Assembly: GCF_014655715.1 (NCBI RefSeq)
Contig: NZ_BNBM01000007.1
Coordinates: forward strand, 1 to 64,000
Source of the DNA: Streptomyces lanatus
GTDB lineage: Bacteria > Actinomycetota > Actinomycetes > Streptomycetales > Streptomycetaceae
Reading direction: 5' to 3'
DNA: 64,000 nucleotides
The notes under the pieces were generated by a model. That model worked only from the letters and a program-made list of their open reading frames with translations, had not been told where the DNA came from and made no database searches. This document shows positions 10,101 through 17,774 of this stretch, in pieces. Made by a program: the position numbers and the translations under genes. The number at the start of each line of letters is the position of its first letter. Position 1 is the stretch's first letter.

Positions 10101-10245
10101 GGTGCTCCACGCGTCGACCCTGGAAGGCGTGGCCGCGGGCCTGGCCTGGGCGGCGGGGCAGTGGCCGCGCCGCTTCGAGGTCGCCGCGCTGCTGGAGGAT
10201 CCGTCACGGACCGCGGAACTGGCACGCGACCGCTGGTTCGACTGA
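7132..10245 (+). CDS. sacsin/Hsp90-like GHKL ATPase protein
   Basis: The 1037-residue protein opens with a Bergerat (GHKL) ATP-binding fold: the N box reads ELAQNAADAAA (Asn61), as in sacsin and Hsp90 relatives, the middle glycine box is lost or weak, and GRFGVGF near residue 117 matches the lid glycine motif. The remaining 850 residues are Leu/Asp/Glu-rich with no motif I recognise and may be alpha-helical repeats. GTG 7132 is preferred to GTG 7126 because GAGGAG (7119-7124) is 7 nt upstream of it. The gene is isolated between terminator-like structures. Related proteins are annotated only as sacsin N-terminal ATP-binding-like in Streptomyces; a chaperone role is inference. Confidence 0.85.
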   Translation: MSKFVRPAAEGADPFGTARLRRGVLDAWATSPARFREDANAEEDLVLGGYRDRLVVELAQNAADAAARAGVAGRLRLTLREGVLVAANTGAPLDAAGVESLSTLRASAKRDTASVGRFGVGFAAVLSVTDEPAVVGRHGGVRWALAEARELAQEVARHSPGLGDEIRRRDGHVPLLRLPFAAEGSAPDPYDTAVILPLRDTAAADLAERLLNAVDDALLLALPGLEEVVIEVGEGEPRTLRRRTDGPFTIVEDSRDGVTHWRTSVAHGPLTPELLADRPVEERLRPHWSLTWAVPVDAADSTPARPRTAPVVHAPTPSDEALGVPALLIASFPLDTTRRHAAPGPLTDFLVQRAADAYAELLADWRPVGEGIIGLVPGPLGKGELDGALRQAILERLPRTSFLPPAAEHDPELPEALRPRDAEVVEGAGADTVRVLAEVLPTLLPAGLERRVELRTLGVARVPLTDAVDRLAGLEKEPGWWRRLYDSLAGVDPDRLSGLPVPLADGRTTIGPRQILLPAPDSARIDPEILARLGLKVAHPDAAHPLLEKLGALPATPRAVLTTPQVRAAVAASLDDDGGVNWEEDTPDAEELAETVLALVRDAGLEPGDEPWLGALALPDEDGEPAPAGELVLPGSPFAQVMRDDELATVDAELAERWGEQPLAACGVLANFALVRATDVVLDPDELEPREGDFAEPDDAGLLDAVDVWCEDILDRFPDTPVPPVATELIAVRDLDLVDDDKWPQALALLAQPPLRDALTQQVRILLPDGTHEVVRPYTAWWLRGNPVLDGRRPAGLLAAGGDPLLRGLYDEADATGFDDEQVLRALGVRTSVAALLDEPGGAAELLDRLADPERDVTAAQLHALYGALADLDPEQVTLPDELRAVVDGRVEVVDAGDAVVVDSPDLLPFTEGVPLLPVRPSRAAELAELFQVRRLSESVTGEVTSEGTEHDVPESVRVLLGAQTPGSYVEHEELVVDGIELDWRLTDDGVLHASTLEGVAAGLAWAAGQWPRRFEVAALLEDPSRTAELARDRWFD

Positions 10246-10271
10246 GCGGTCGCGGGCGGCGGCGGGCGGTG

Positions 10272-10289
10272 GCGTGACGAAGGTCACGC
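10272..10289. promoter_or_regulatory. 7-bp palindrome matching a Crp-like pattern, or short terminator
   Basis: GCGTGAC (10272-10278), GAAG, GTCACGC (10283-10289). The core fits the pattern GTG-N6-G-N-CAC reported for Streptomyces Crp as I recall it. It could instead be the terminator hairpin of the upstream ATPase gene, because AATTT follows. Confidence 0.4.
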
Positions 10290-10330
10290 AATTTCCTCAG
10301 GGGTCACACAACCGGCAACGCCCGCCTCAT

Positions 10331-10398
10331 ATCTGATCACTTGAGCCATCAGGCTTCACGATCAGATAACCCGGGCCCCGACATGACCAACGGGGCCC
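10331..10398 (+). promoter_or_regulatory. structured leader: two successive inverted repeats before a secreted-protein gene
   Basis: ATCTGATC (10331-10338) pairs with GATCAGAT (10360-10367) and encloses an inner GAGCC / GGCTT stem with an ATCA loop. A second hairpin follows, GGGCCCC (10373-10379) with GGGGCCC (10392-10398), ending in CCTTT, 24 bp before the start codon. The order hairpin, GC-rich hairpin plus T-rich run, then ATG resembles an attenuator or riboswitch expression platform. No known aptamer consensus was recognised. Confidence 0.5.
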
Positions 10399-10421
10399 CC
10401 TTTCCGTACCCAGGGGAACGC

Positions 10422-11315
10422 ATGCGCATCAGAGCCACCGTGGCCGCCGTCTCCGGCGCCCTGGCCGTCTCCGCCGTCGCCGTCCCGGCCGCGCAGGCCG
10501 ACGACTCCGCCGCCTCCTACCGCGCGGCCGTCGCCAAGGTCCGCGCGGCCGACTCCACCAGGGCCCCGGGCAAGCCGTACGACCTGAACGTCTCCTTCTC
10601 CGACGTCAAGATCGCCAAGACGGTGAAGGTCGGGACGACGCAGCATGTCGCCACGACGGTGACGTACAAGCTGACCCATGGCGCGGACGTCAATATCGCT
10701 GCCGCCGACTTCGTCACCGAGGTCTTCATCTACCGGGGTTCCTACCCGGGGTGGGACAACAAGCTCCAGGGCGACAAGCCCGCCAAGTGCACCGCGACCT
10801 CGCCGACCACCGCCAACTGCAAGGGCACGATCGACGTCTACCCGGGCGCGCACGAGCTCCGCAACACGGACGCCGGCACCTGGCGGGCCGCCGCCGAGGC
10901 CACCGCGTTCAACGGGCAGAACCCCGCGGGCGAGGTCTTCGACATCACCAAGGTCGGCTACGCCGCCAAGAGCGGCATCGGCACCACCCTGATGCAGCGC
11001 ACCTCGAAGCTCACGGTCGACGCCACACCGGAACCGGTGAAGAAGGGCAAGCCGATCACCATCACTGGCAAGCTGTCCCGCGCCAACTGGGACCGCGGCA
11101 CCTACAACGGCTATGTCCAGCAGCCCGTGAACCTGCAGTTCCGCAAGAACGGCAGCAACACCTACACCACGGTCAAGACCGTCAAGACGAACGAGACGGG
11201 CAACCTGAAGACGACGGTGACGGCAGCGCAGGACGGCTATTTCCGGTTCACGTTCGCGGGCACGACGACGACTCCGGCGGCGACGGCCGCGGGCGACTTC
11301 GTAGACGTCCGTTAA
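10422..11315 (+). CDS. secreted protein with C-terminal Ig-like domain
   Basis: ATG 10422 (after CAGGGGAACGC) begins a typical signal peptide with a cleavage site after AAQADD, giving a 297-residue precursor. The N-terminal half (about residues 35-200) is a beta-rich domain with two Cys in the KCTATS and NCKGT contexts. The C-terminal half (about 205-297) starts at PVKKGKPITITGKL and has the VNLQFRKNGS and TVTAAQDGYFRF features of the Ig-like fold common at the C-terminus of Streptomyces secreted proteins. No catalytic residues are evident. The preceding leader is unusually structured. The next gene is convergent with an 8-bp gap. Confidence 0.8.
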   Translation: MRIRATVAAVSGALAVSAVAVPAAQADDSAASYRAAVAKVRAADSTRAPGKPYDLNVSFSDVKIAKTVKVGTTQHVATTVTYKLTHGADVNIAAADFVTEVFIYRGSYPGWDNKLQGDKPAKCTATSPTTANCKGTIDVYPGAHELRNTDAGTWRAAAEATAFNGQNPAGEVFDITKVGYAAKSGIGTTLMQRTSKLTVDATPEPVKKGKPITITGKLSRANWDRGTYNGYVQQPVNLQFRKNGSNTYTTVKTVKTNETGNLKTTVTAAQDGYFRFTFAGTTTTPAATAAGDFVDVR

Positions 11316-11323
11316 GGCGAGGC

Positions 11324-13720
11324 CTACGCCGGGAACCGGCGGTCGACCCACCTCCACGCGAACTCCAGGCCGACCGCCGCCCCCGCCGAGATGCCCACCG
11401 CGATCCAGGGCATCGTCACCCCGACCAGCCGCAGTGCGAAGAACTCCTGCAGCCACGGCACCACCAGCACCAGCAGGAAGCCGAAGCCCATGGCGGCGAC
11501 CAGGGCCACGCGCCACCAGGTGTACGGCCGGGCGATGATCGCCAGGACCCACATCGAGATCAGGAACAGGGTCAGGGTGGCCACGCTCGTCTCGGCGTCC
11601 AGGGAGCCCTCGCCCGTGTAGTAGTGCCGGGCGATCAGATAGGTCCCGAAGGTCGCCACCGCGGCGATGAAACCGCCCGGGATCGCGTACCGCATGACCC
11701 GCCGCACGAAATGCGGCCGCGCACGTTCCTTGTTGGGCGCGAGGGCGAGGAAGAAGGCGGGGACGCCGATGGTGAGGGTGGAGAGCAACGTCAGGTGGCG
11801 CGGCAGGAACGGGTACTCCACCTGCCAGAACACCACCATCAGGGCGAGCAGTACCGAGTAGACCGTCTTGACCAGGAACAGCGTCGCCACGCGCGTGATG
11901 TTGCCGATGACGCGCCGCCCCTCGGCCACCACCGACGGCAGCGTCGCGAAGCTGTTGTTCAGCAGCACGATCTGCGCCACCGCCCGCGTCGCCTCCGACC
12001 CCGAGCCCATCGCCACTCCGATGTCGGCGTCCTTCAGCGCGAGGACGTCGTTCACCCCGTCCCCGGTCATCGCGACGGTGTGCCCGTGGGACTGGAGCGC
12101 GCCCACCATGTCCCGCTTCTGCTGCGGGGTGACCCGCCCGAACACCGTGCCGTCGTCGAGGGCGGTCGCCATCCCGTCCTTGTCGGCGGGCAGCCGGCGC
12201 GCGTCGACCGTCGTACCCGTCAGACCGAGCTTGGTCGCCACCGCGCCGACCGACACCGCGTTGTCCCCGGAGATCACCTTGGCCCGGACGTTCTGGTCCG
12301 CGAAGTAGCGCAGGGTGTCGGCGGCGTCGGGCCGCAGGCGTTGTTCGAGTACGACGAGGGCGGCGGGCCGGGCGTCCTCGGCCACGTCGGGATCGTCGAG
12401 GTCCTGGGAGGCGCGGGCGAGGAGCAGGACGCGCAGTCCCTGTTCGTTGAGACGATCGGTTTCGGCCAGGGCCGGGTCGTCGGCGCCCAGCAGCACATCG
12501 GGGGCGCCCAGCAGCCAGGTGCTCGCCTCGCCGTCGCCCTCGCTGAAGGTGGCGCCGCTGTATTTGCGGGCGGAGGAAAAGGGCAGCGACTCGGTGCAGC
12601 GCCAGTCCTCGGCGTCGGGGTAGGAATCGATGATGGCCTGAAGGGAGGCGTTCGGGCGGGGGTCGGACTCGCCGAGGGCGCCGAGGACCTTGCGTATGTA
12701 CTCCTCGTCGCCGCCGTTCAGGGGCCGTAGCTCGGTGACGTCCATGCCGCCCTCGGTGAGGGTGCCGGTCTTGTCCAGGCAGACGGTGTCGACGCGGGCC
12801 AGGCCCTCGATCGCGGGGAGTTCCTGGACGAGGCACTGCTGGCGGCCGAGCCGGATGACGCCGATCGCGAAGGCGACGGAGGTGAGGAGGACCAGGCCCT
12901 CGGGGACCATCGGCACGATGCCGCCGACGGTCCGGGCGATGGAGTCGTCGAGGTCCTTGTTCTTCACGAACAGCTGGGTGACGATCAGGCCGATCGCGGC
13001 CGGGACCATCATCCACGTCACGTACTTGAGGATGGTGGAGATGCCGGAGCGCAGCTCGGAGTGGACGAGGGTGAAGCGGGACGCCTCCTCCGCGAGCTGG
13101 GCGGCGTAGGCCTCACGGCCGACCTTGGTGGCCTGGAAGGCGCCGCCGCCCGCGACCACGAAGCTGCCGGAGAGGACGGGATCGCCGGGGCGTTTGACGA
13201 CCGGGTCGGCTTCGCCGGTGAGCAGCGACTCGTCGATCTCCAGCCCGTCGGCCTCGACGCACGCCCCGTCCACGACGACCTTGTCGCCCGGCCCGATCTC
13301 GATCAGGTCGTCCAGCACGATCTCGGACGTGCCGACCTCGCCGGCGACTCCATCCCGCCGTACCGTCGGCCGGGCCTCACCGATCACCGCGAGCGAGTCG
13401 AGGGTCTTCTTCGCCCGCCACTCCTGGACGATCCCGATCCCGGTGTTGGCGATGATCACGAAGCCGAACAGGCTGTCCTGGATCGGCGCGACGAACAGCA
13501 TGATCAGCCAGAGCACGCCGATGATCGCGTTGAACCGGGTGAACACATTGGCCCGGACGATCTCGCCCATCGACCGGCTGCTGCGCACCGGAATGTCATT
13601 GACCTGCCCGAGCGCGACCCGCTCGGCCACCTCGGCGGCGGTCAGTCCGCCCTTCGCCACCGGGGGATGCAGGGTGTTGTTGTCGACCTCGGTTTCCGTG
13701 CCCGCGTCGGCATGCGTCAT
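11324..13720 (-). CDS. cation-translocating P-type ATPase
   Basis: The 798-residue protein is a complete P-type ATPase. It has the actuator motif TGEAD (variant of TGES), the fourth-helix sequence PMVPEGLVLLTS, the phosphorylation site DKTGTLT (Asp316) and the hinge MTGDGVNDVLALKDADIGVAMG. Membrane helices form M1-M2, M3-M4 and a C-terminal M5-M10 block (about residues 590-798). There is no N-terminal CXXC metal-binding domain, so it is not a typical copper/zinc exporter. The PEGL motif and overall layout are closest to the CtpE-type Ca2+/Mg2+ pumps of actinobacteria, but ion specificity is inference. It is monocistronic, convergent with the secreted Ig-like protein gene. Confidence 0.9.
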   Translation of the reverse strand: MTHADAGTETEVDNNTLHPPVAKGGLTAAEVAERVALGQVNDIPVRSSRSMGEIVRANVFTRFNAIIGVLWLIMLFVAPIQDSLFGFVIIANTGIGIVQEWRAKKTLDSLAVIGEARPTVRRDGVAGEVGTSEIVLDDLIEIGPGDKVVVDGACVEADGLEIDESLLTGEADPVVKRPGDPVLSGSFVVAGGGAFQATKVGREAYAAQLAEEASRFTLVHSELRSGISTILKYVTWMMVPAAIGLIVTQLFVKNKDLDDSIARTVGGIVPMVPEGLVLLTSVAFAIGVIRLGRQQCLVQELPAIEGLARVDTVCLDKTGTLTEGGMDVTELRPLNGGDEEYIRKVLGALGESDPRPNASLQAIIDSYPDAEDWRCTESLPFSSARKYSGATFSEGDGEASTWLLGAPDVLLGADDPALAETDRLNEQGLRVLLLARASQDLDDPDVAEDARPAALVVLEQRLRPDAADTLRYFADQNVRAKVISGDNAVSVGAVATKLGLTGTTVDARRLPADKDGMATALDDGTVFGRVTPQQKRDMVGALQSHGHTVAMTGDGVNDVLALKDADIGVAMGSGSEATRAVAQIVLLNNSFATLPSVVAEGRRVIGNITRVATLFLVKTVYSVLLALMVVFWQVEYPFLPRHLTLLSTLTIGVPAFFLALAPNKERARPHFVRRVMRYAIPGGFIAAVATFGTYLIARHYYTGEGSLDAETSVATLTLFLISMWVLAIIARPYTWWRVALVAAMGFGFLLVLVVPWLQEFFALRLVGVTMPWIAVGISAGAAVGLEFAWRWVDRRFPA

Positions 13721-13818
13721 GCAATCGACGGTACGTGCGGATTTACGCCTTCACCCGCCGAGTGGGCGGAAGTTCCGACTTGGGGAGGAGGGGTGTCGTA
13801 CCGGGGTCGTACGGCTGC

Positions 13819-14112
13819 CTATTCGGCGGTGGCTTCGGCAGCGGATTCGGCGGCGGCTTGGGCGGCGGCGCGCTTGATCGCCGCGTCGCGCTTACGGACG
13901 TACCAGATGCCGATCAGCCCGAGCCCGCCGCCGGCCAGACAGGTCCACACCCACCAGGTGTGCCCGTGGTCGTCGAACCAGCCGTAGAACGGCAGCTGGA
14001 CGAGGAAGAGGACGAACCAGATGACCGTGCCGCCGACGATGGTCGGGACCACGGGCCCTTCCAGGGGCTCGGGCGCCTCGTGCTTGACGGGTCCCGTGAA
14101 GAATGCGGCCAT
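13819..14112 (-). CDS. DUF2530 small membrane protein
   Basis: The 97-residue protein has two membrane helices (about residues 24-42 and 51-68), a WVWTCLAGGGLGLIG second helix, a basic VRKRDAAIKRA stop-transfer segment and an Ala/Glu-rich cytoplasmic tail. The pattern matches the actinobacterial DUF2530 family, which is often next to a purine permease and a MarR regulator as here. It is divergent from the permease gene 138 bp away. The function is unknown. Confidence 0.8.
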   Translation of the reverse strand: MAAFFTGPVKHEAPEPLEGPVVPTIVGGTVIWFVLFLVQLPFYGWFDDHGHTWWVWTCLAGGGLGLIGIWYVRKRDAAIKRAAAQAAAESAAEATAE

Positions 14113-14250
14113 GGGGGACAGCTTACGAGGAGACCGGATGTGTGAGGATCCGGCTCGGTCTACGCGCGGAGATGGCTGTTCGAGGCTCTATATGTTCATA
14201 CTGAAACGGTTTATGTCTGACCACTTCTCTTCGTAGGAACAACCAAGCGC

Positions 14251-15651
14251 ATGCCCGCATACGGCGCCCTCGACCGCTACTTCAAGATCTCCGAACGCGG
14301 CAGCACCCTGCCCCGTGAGATCCGTGGCGGTTTCGCCACCTTCTTCGCGATGGCGTACATCATCGTGCTGAACCCGATCATCCTCGGCAGCGCGAAGGAC
14401 ATGTACGGCCACCAGCTGGACAACGGCCAGCTGGTCACCGCGACGGCCCTGACGGCGGCGTTCACCACGCTGCTGATGGGCGTCATCGGCAATGTGCCGA
14501 TCGCGCTCGCCGCCGGACTCGGCGTCAACTCGGTCGTCGCGCTCCAGCTCGCGCCCCGGATGTCCTGGCCGGACGCGATGGGCATGGTGGTCCTCGCCGG
14601 CTTCGTGGTCATGCTCCTGGTCGCCACCGGGCTACGTGAGCGCGTCATGAACGCCGTGCCGTACAGCCTGCGCAAGGCGATCTCCATCGGTATCGGCCTG
14701 TTCATCATGCTGATCGGACTCGTCGACTCCGGCTTCGTCTCCCGTATCCCGGATGTCGCCCAGACGACCGTGCCCCTTCAACTGGGCGGCGACGGTCACC
14801 TCAACGGCTGGCCGGTGCTCGTCTTCGTCCTGGGCACGCTGCTCACCCTCGCCCTGATCGTCCGCAAGGTCTCCGGCGCGATCCTGATCTCGATCGTCGC
14901 GATGACCGTGCTCGCGCTCGTCATCGAGGCGGTCACGAAGGTGCCGTCCTGGGGACTGACGACCCCGAAGTGGCCCGGCAACCCGGTCGCCAGCCCGGAC
15001 TTCGGTCTGATCGGTGAGTTCAGCCTGTTCGGCGGCTTCGACAAGGTCGGCGCGCTGACCGGCACCCTCTTCGTCTTCACGGTCCTGCTCTCCTGCTTCT
15101 TCGACGCCATGGGCACGATCATGGGCGTCAGCGACGAGGCGAAGCTGACCGACGGTGAGGGGCAGATGCCGGGCATCAACAAGGTGCTGTTCGTGGACGG
15201 CCTCGCGGTCGCCACGGGCGGCGCCAGCTCCTCCTCGGCGACCACGGCGTTCGTGGAGTCCACGGCGGGCGTCGGCGAGGGCGCCCGTACGGGTTTCGCG
15301 AATGTCGTCACCGGCGGCCTCTTCGGCATCGCGCTGTTCCTCACCCCGGTCGCCACCATGGTCCCGTCGCAGGCGGCGACCCCGGCGCTGCTCGCGGTCG
15401 GCTTCCTGATCATGGCGAACTCCGTCAAGGAGATCGACTGGGCCGACTACACGGTCGCGATCCCGGCGTTCGTGACGATGCTGATGATGCCGTTCACCTA
15501 CTCCATCACCAACGGCATCGGCATGGGCTTCATCACCTTCGCGGTGCTGCGCCTGGCCGCCGGGCGGGGGCGGGAGGTGCCGGTGGCGATGTACGTCGTG
15601 GCGGCGGTCTTCGGCTTCTACTACCTGATGCCGGCGCTGGGACTCACGTAA
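14251..15651 (+). CDS. NCS2-family purine permease (AzgA-like)
   Basis: The 466-residue transporter begins MPAYGALDRYFKISERGST and continues with EIRGGFATFFAMAYIIVLNP, characteristic of the AzgA-type adenine/guanine/hypoxanthine permeases of the NCS2 (nucleobase-cation symporter) family. Twelve to fourteen membrane segments are visible, with the conserved DAMGTIMGVSDEA and GGASSSSATTAFVESTAGVGEGARTG motif regions that line the substrate site. It probably imports purine bases by proton symport. The upstream 138 bp contains a CCGGAT-N8-ATCCGG hairpin (14134-14153) but no recognisable purine riboswitch. Its stop overlaps the convergent ribbon-helix-helix gene by 8 bp. Confidence 0.9.
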   Translation: MPAYGALDRYFKISERGSTLPREIRGGFATFFAMAYIIVLNPIILGSAKDMYGHQLDNGQLVTATALTAAFTTLLMGVIGNVPIALAAGLGVNSVVALQLAPRMSWPDAMGMVVLAGFVVMLLVATGLRERVMNAVPYSLRKAISIGIGLFIMLIGLVDSGFVSRIPDVAQTTVPLQLGGDGHLNGWPVLVFVLGTLLTLALIVRKVSGAILISIVAMTVLALVIEAVTKVPSWGLTTPKWPGNPVASPDFGLIGEFSLFGGFDKVGALTGTLFVFTVLLSCFFDAMGTIMGVSDEAKLTDGEGQMPGINKVLFVDGLAVATGGASSSSATTAFVESTAGVGEGARTGFANVVTGGLFGIALFLTPVATMVPSQAATPALLAVGFLIMANSVKEIDWADYTVAIPAFVTMLMMPFTYSITNGIGMGFITFAVLRLAAGRGREVPVAMYVVAAVFGFYYLMPALGLT

Positions 15652-15826
15652 GGCCGTAGAACTTCTCGGTCTCCTCGACCGCGGACTGGAACCGCTCGTC
15701 GAAGTCATCGCGGATGAGCGTCCGGACGACATAGTCCTGGACGCTCATTCCTCTTTTCGCCGCATGCTCCTTGAGTCGTTCGAGCAGCTCGTGGTCTATC
15801 CGCAGGCTGAGCACGCTGGTCCCCAT
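15644..15826 (-). CDS. orphan ribbon-helix-helix protein
   Basis: The protein of about 60 residues has the ribbon-helix-helix pattern: a beta strand (VLSLRID), helix (HELLERLKEHAAKRG), turn, helix (SVQDYVVRTLIRDDF), then an acidic C-terminal extension ending VEETEKFYGLT. Such proteins are DNA-binding antitoxins or small repressors. No toxin gene lies beside it, so it is an orphan. A second ATG at 15832 would add two residues; neither start has a clear Shine-Dalgarno sequence. Its 3' end overlaps the permease gene by 8 bp, tail to tail. Confidence 0.7.
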   Translation of the reverse strand: MGTSVLSLRIDHELLERLKEHAAKRGMSVQDYVVRTLIRDDFDERFQSAVEETEKFYGLT

Positions 15827-15922
15827 GCACATGAGGGTCGCGGCACATGCGGGTGCGGTGTGTCACGTTCCGCCACGAGATCACCCGGATGAGTGACATC
15901 GAAGGACGGTGAACCCGGTGGT

Positions 15923-15952
15923 CTTTAGTCAGGGTAATGAGTTACGCTAAAG
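15923..15952 (+). promoter_or_regulatory. nested inverted repeats overlapping the marR promoter
   Basis: CTTTAG (15923-15928) and CTAAAG (15947-15952) flank an inner GTAA-TGAG-TTAC palindrome (15934-15945). A -10-like TACGCT (15943-15948) ends 7 nt before ATG 15956, so the transcript may be leaderless and repressed by its own MarR product. Confidence 0.55.
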
Positions 15953-15955
15953 AAC

Positions 15956-16393
15956 ATGTCGGACCTTACCCATGGCGACGACGCTGCCGCCGTGAACTCT
16001 CTGCGCTCCGCCGTGATGCGACTGTCGCGCCGGCTCAAGCACCAGCGGGTCGACGAGTCGCTGAGCCCCACCGAGATGTCGGTGCTGGGCACCCTCTCCC
16101 TCTGCGGGAAGGCCACTCCCGGTGAGCTCGCCCGCAAGGAGCATGTCCAGCCGCCGTCGATGACCCGCATCGTCGCCCTGCTGGAGGCCAAGGGACTGGT
16201 CCGCCTGGAGCCGCATCCGGAGGACCGGCGCCAGAAGGTCGTCACGAAGACCGAGCAGGCCGAGGCGATGCTCGAGGAGAGCCGCCGTAAGCGCAACGCC
16301 TTCCTGGCCACCCTGGTCGAGGGCCTCGACGAGGACGAGTGGGCGAAGATCCGCGCCGCCGCCCCCGTGCTGGAGAAGCTCGCACACCTGTAA
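15956..16393 (+). CDS. MarR-family transcriptional regulator
   Basis: The 145-residue protein has the winged-helix MarR fold: dimerisation helix, then LSPTEMSVLGTLSLCGKATPGELARKEHVQPPSMTRIVALLEAKGLV (helix-turn-helix, about residues 38-84) and the wing with the conserved DxRxxx motif PEDRRQKVV. It starts at ATG 15956, directly behind nested inverted repeats that probably act as its operator. It is followed after 28 bp by an MFS exporter gene in the same direction, the classic arrangement of a ligand-responsive repressor with its efflux pump. Confidence 0.92.
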   Translation: MSDLTHGDDAAAVNSLRSAVMRLSRRLKHQRVDESLSPTEMSVLGTLSLCGKATPGELARKEHVQPPSMTRIVALLEAKGLVRLEPHPEDRRQKVVTKTEQAEAMLEESRRKRNAFLATLVEGLDEDEWAKIRAAAPVLEKLAHL

Positions 16394-16421
16394 GCCATTT
16401 TCGCGAGGAGGCGAACCCCCA

Positions 16422-17774
16422 TTGAGTACGGGACCCGGAGCAACCTCCGCACCCGCACCGATAACCCCTTCTACTCCCGGACCCGGCAAGTCCTCGATGT
16501 TCAGCTCGCTGAAGGTCCGGAACTACCGTCTCTTCTTCCTCGGCCAGGTCGTCTCCAACACCGGCACCTGGATGCAGCGCATCGCCCAGGACTGGCTGGT
16601 GCTCAGCCTCACCGGCTCCGCCACCGCCGTCGGCATCACGACGGCCCTGCAGTTCCTGCCGATGCTGCTCTTCGGTCTCTACGGCGGTGTCCTCGTCGAC
16701 CGCCTGCCCAAGCGCCGCACGCTGCTCGTCACCCAGACCGCGATGGCCCTCACGGGTCTCGCGCTGGCCTTCCTCACGCTCACCGGTGACGTCCAGGTCT
16801 GGCATGTCTACCTGGCCGCCTTCGCGGTCGGCCTCGCGACCGTCGTCGACAACCCGGCCCGGCAGTCCTTCGTCTCCGAGATGGTCGGCCCGGAGCAGTT
16901 GCAGAACGCGGTCAGCCTGAACTCCGCGAACTTCCAGTCGGCCCGGCTGATCGGGCCCGCCGTGGCCGGCCTGATGATCACCGGTGTCGGCACGGGGTGG
17001 GCGTTCCTCGCCAACGGGCTGTCCTTCGTCGCTCCGCTGGCCGGACTGCTGCTGATGCGTTCGCGTGAGCTGCATGTCGTGCAGCGGGCGCCGCGCGGGA
17101 AGGGGCAGATGCGGGAGGGGTTGCGGTATGTCGCCGGGCGCCCCGAACTGATCTGGACCATCGTCCTCGCCGGGTTCGTCAGCACCTTCGGCTTCAACTT
17201 CCCGGTGTATCTGTCGGCCTTCGCCGACGACGTCTTCCACGCGGGCGCCGGGTCCTACAGCCTCTTCAACACCCTGATGGCGGTCGGCTCGCTGGCGGGT
17301 GCGCTGCTCGCCGCTCGGCGCGGTACGGCCCGGATGCGGGCGCTGATCGGGGGAGCGCTGGCCTTCGGGGCGATGGAGATCGTGGCGGCGTTCGCGCCCT
17401 CGCTCTGGCTGTTCGCGCTGCTCATGGCGCCGATAGGCATGTTCGGGATGACGGTCAACGTCACCGCCAACAGCAGCATCCAGATGTCCACCGACCCGAG
17501 CATGCGGGGCCGGGTCATGGCCCTGTACATGATGGTCTTCATGGGCGGGGCCCCACTGGGTGCCCCGATCGCTGGCTGGGTCACGGACGCGTACGGCGTG
17601 CGGGCCGGGTTGGCGGTGGGCGGTGCGATCACTGCGACCGCGGCTGTCGTCATCGCCCTGGTGCTGGCCCGGGTGGGCGGACTGCGGCTGTCCGTGGGGT
17701 GGAACCAGGGGCGTCCGCGGGCTCGGTTCGTTCCTCGGGAGGGGCGGGAGGAGGAGCTGGCTGCGGCTGCGTAG
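16422..17774 (+). CDS. MFS efflux transporter (MarR-linked)
   Basis: The 450-residue membrane protein starts at TTG 16422 with GAGGAG 11 nt upstream; the first 25 residues are Ser/Thr/Pro-rich and cytosolic. MFS signatures are present: NTGTWMQRIAQDWLVLSLTGSATAVG at the first helices, motif A-like GGVLVDRLPKRRTLL, and DNPARQSFVSEMVGPEQLQNAVSLNS, typical of the enterobactin-exporter-like (EntS/DHA3) drug efflux branch. Twelve transmembrane segments are apparent. It is the second gene of the marR operon, so expression is likely induced by its own substrate. The substrate is unknown. Confidence 0.9.
   Translation: MSTGPGATSAPAPITPSTPGPGKSSMFSSLKVRNYRLFFLGQVVSNTGTWMQRIAQDWLVLSLTGSATAVGITTALQFLPMLLFGLYGGVLVDRLPKRRTLLVTQTAMALTGLALAFLTLTGDVQVWHVYLAAFAVGLATVVDNPARQSFVSEMVGPEQLQNAVSLNSANFQSARLIGPAVAGLMITGVGTGWAFLANGLSFVAPLAGLLLMRSRELHVVQRAPRGKGQMREGLRYVAGRPELIWTIVLAGFVSTFGFNFPVYLSAFADDVFHAGAGSYSLFNTLMAVGSLAGALLAARRGTARMRALIGGALAFGAMEIVAAFAPSLWLFALLMAPIGMFGMTVNVTANSSIQMSTDPSMRGRVMALYMMVFMGGAPLGAPIAGWVTDAYGVRAGLAVGGAITATAAVVIALVLARVGGLRLSVGWNQGRPRARFVPREGREEELAAAA

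Noticed and set aside
14113..14250. Purine riboswitch upstream of the purine permease
   Set aside because: The conserved purine-aptamer core sequences are not present; only a small CCGGAT hairpin is seen.
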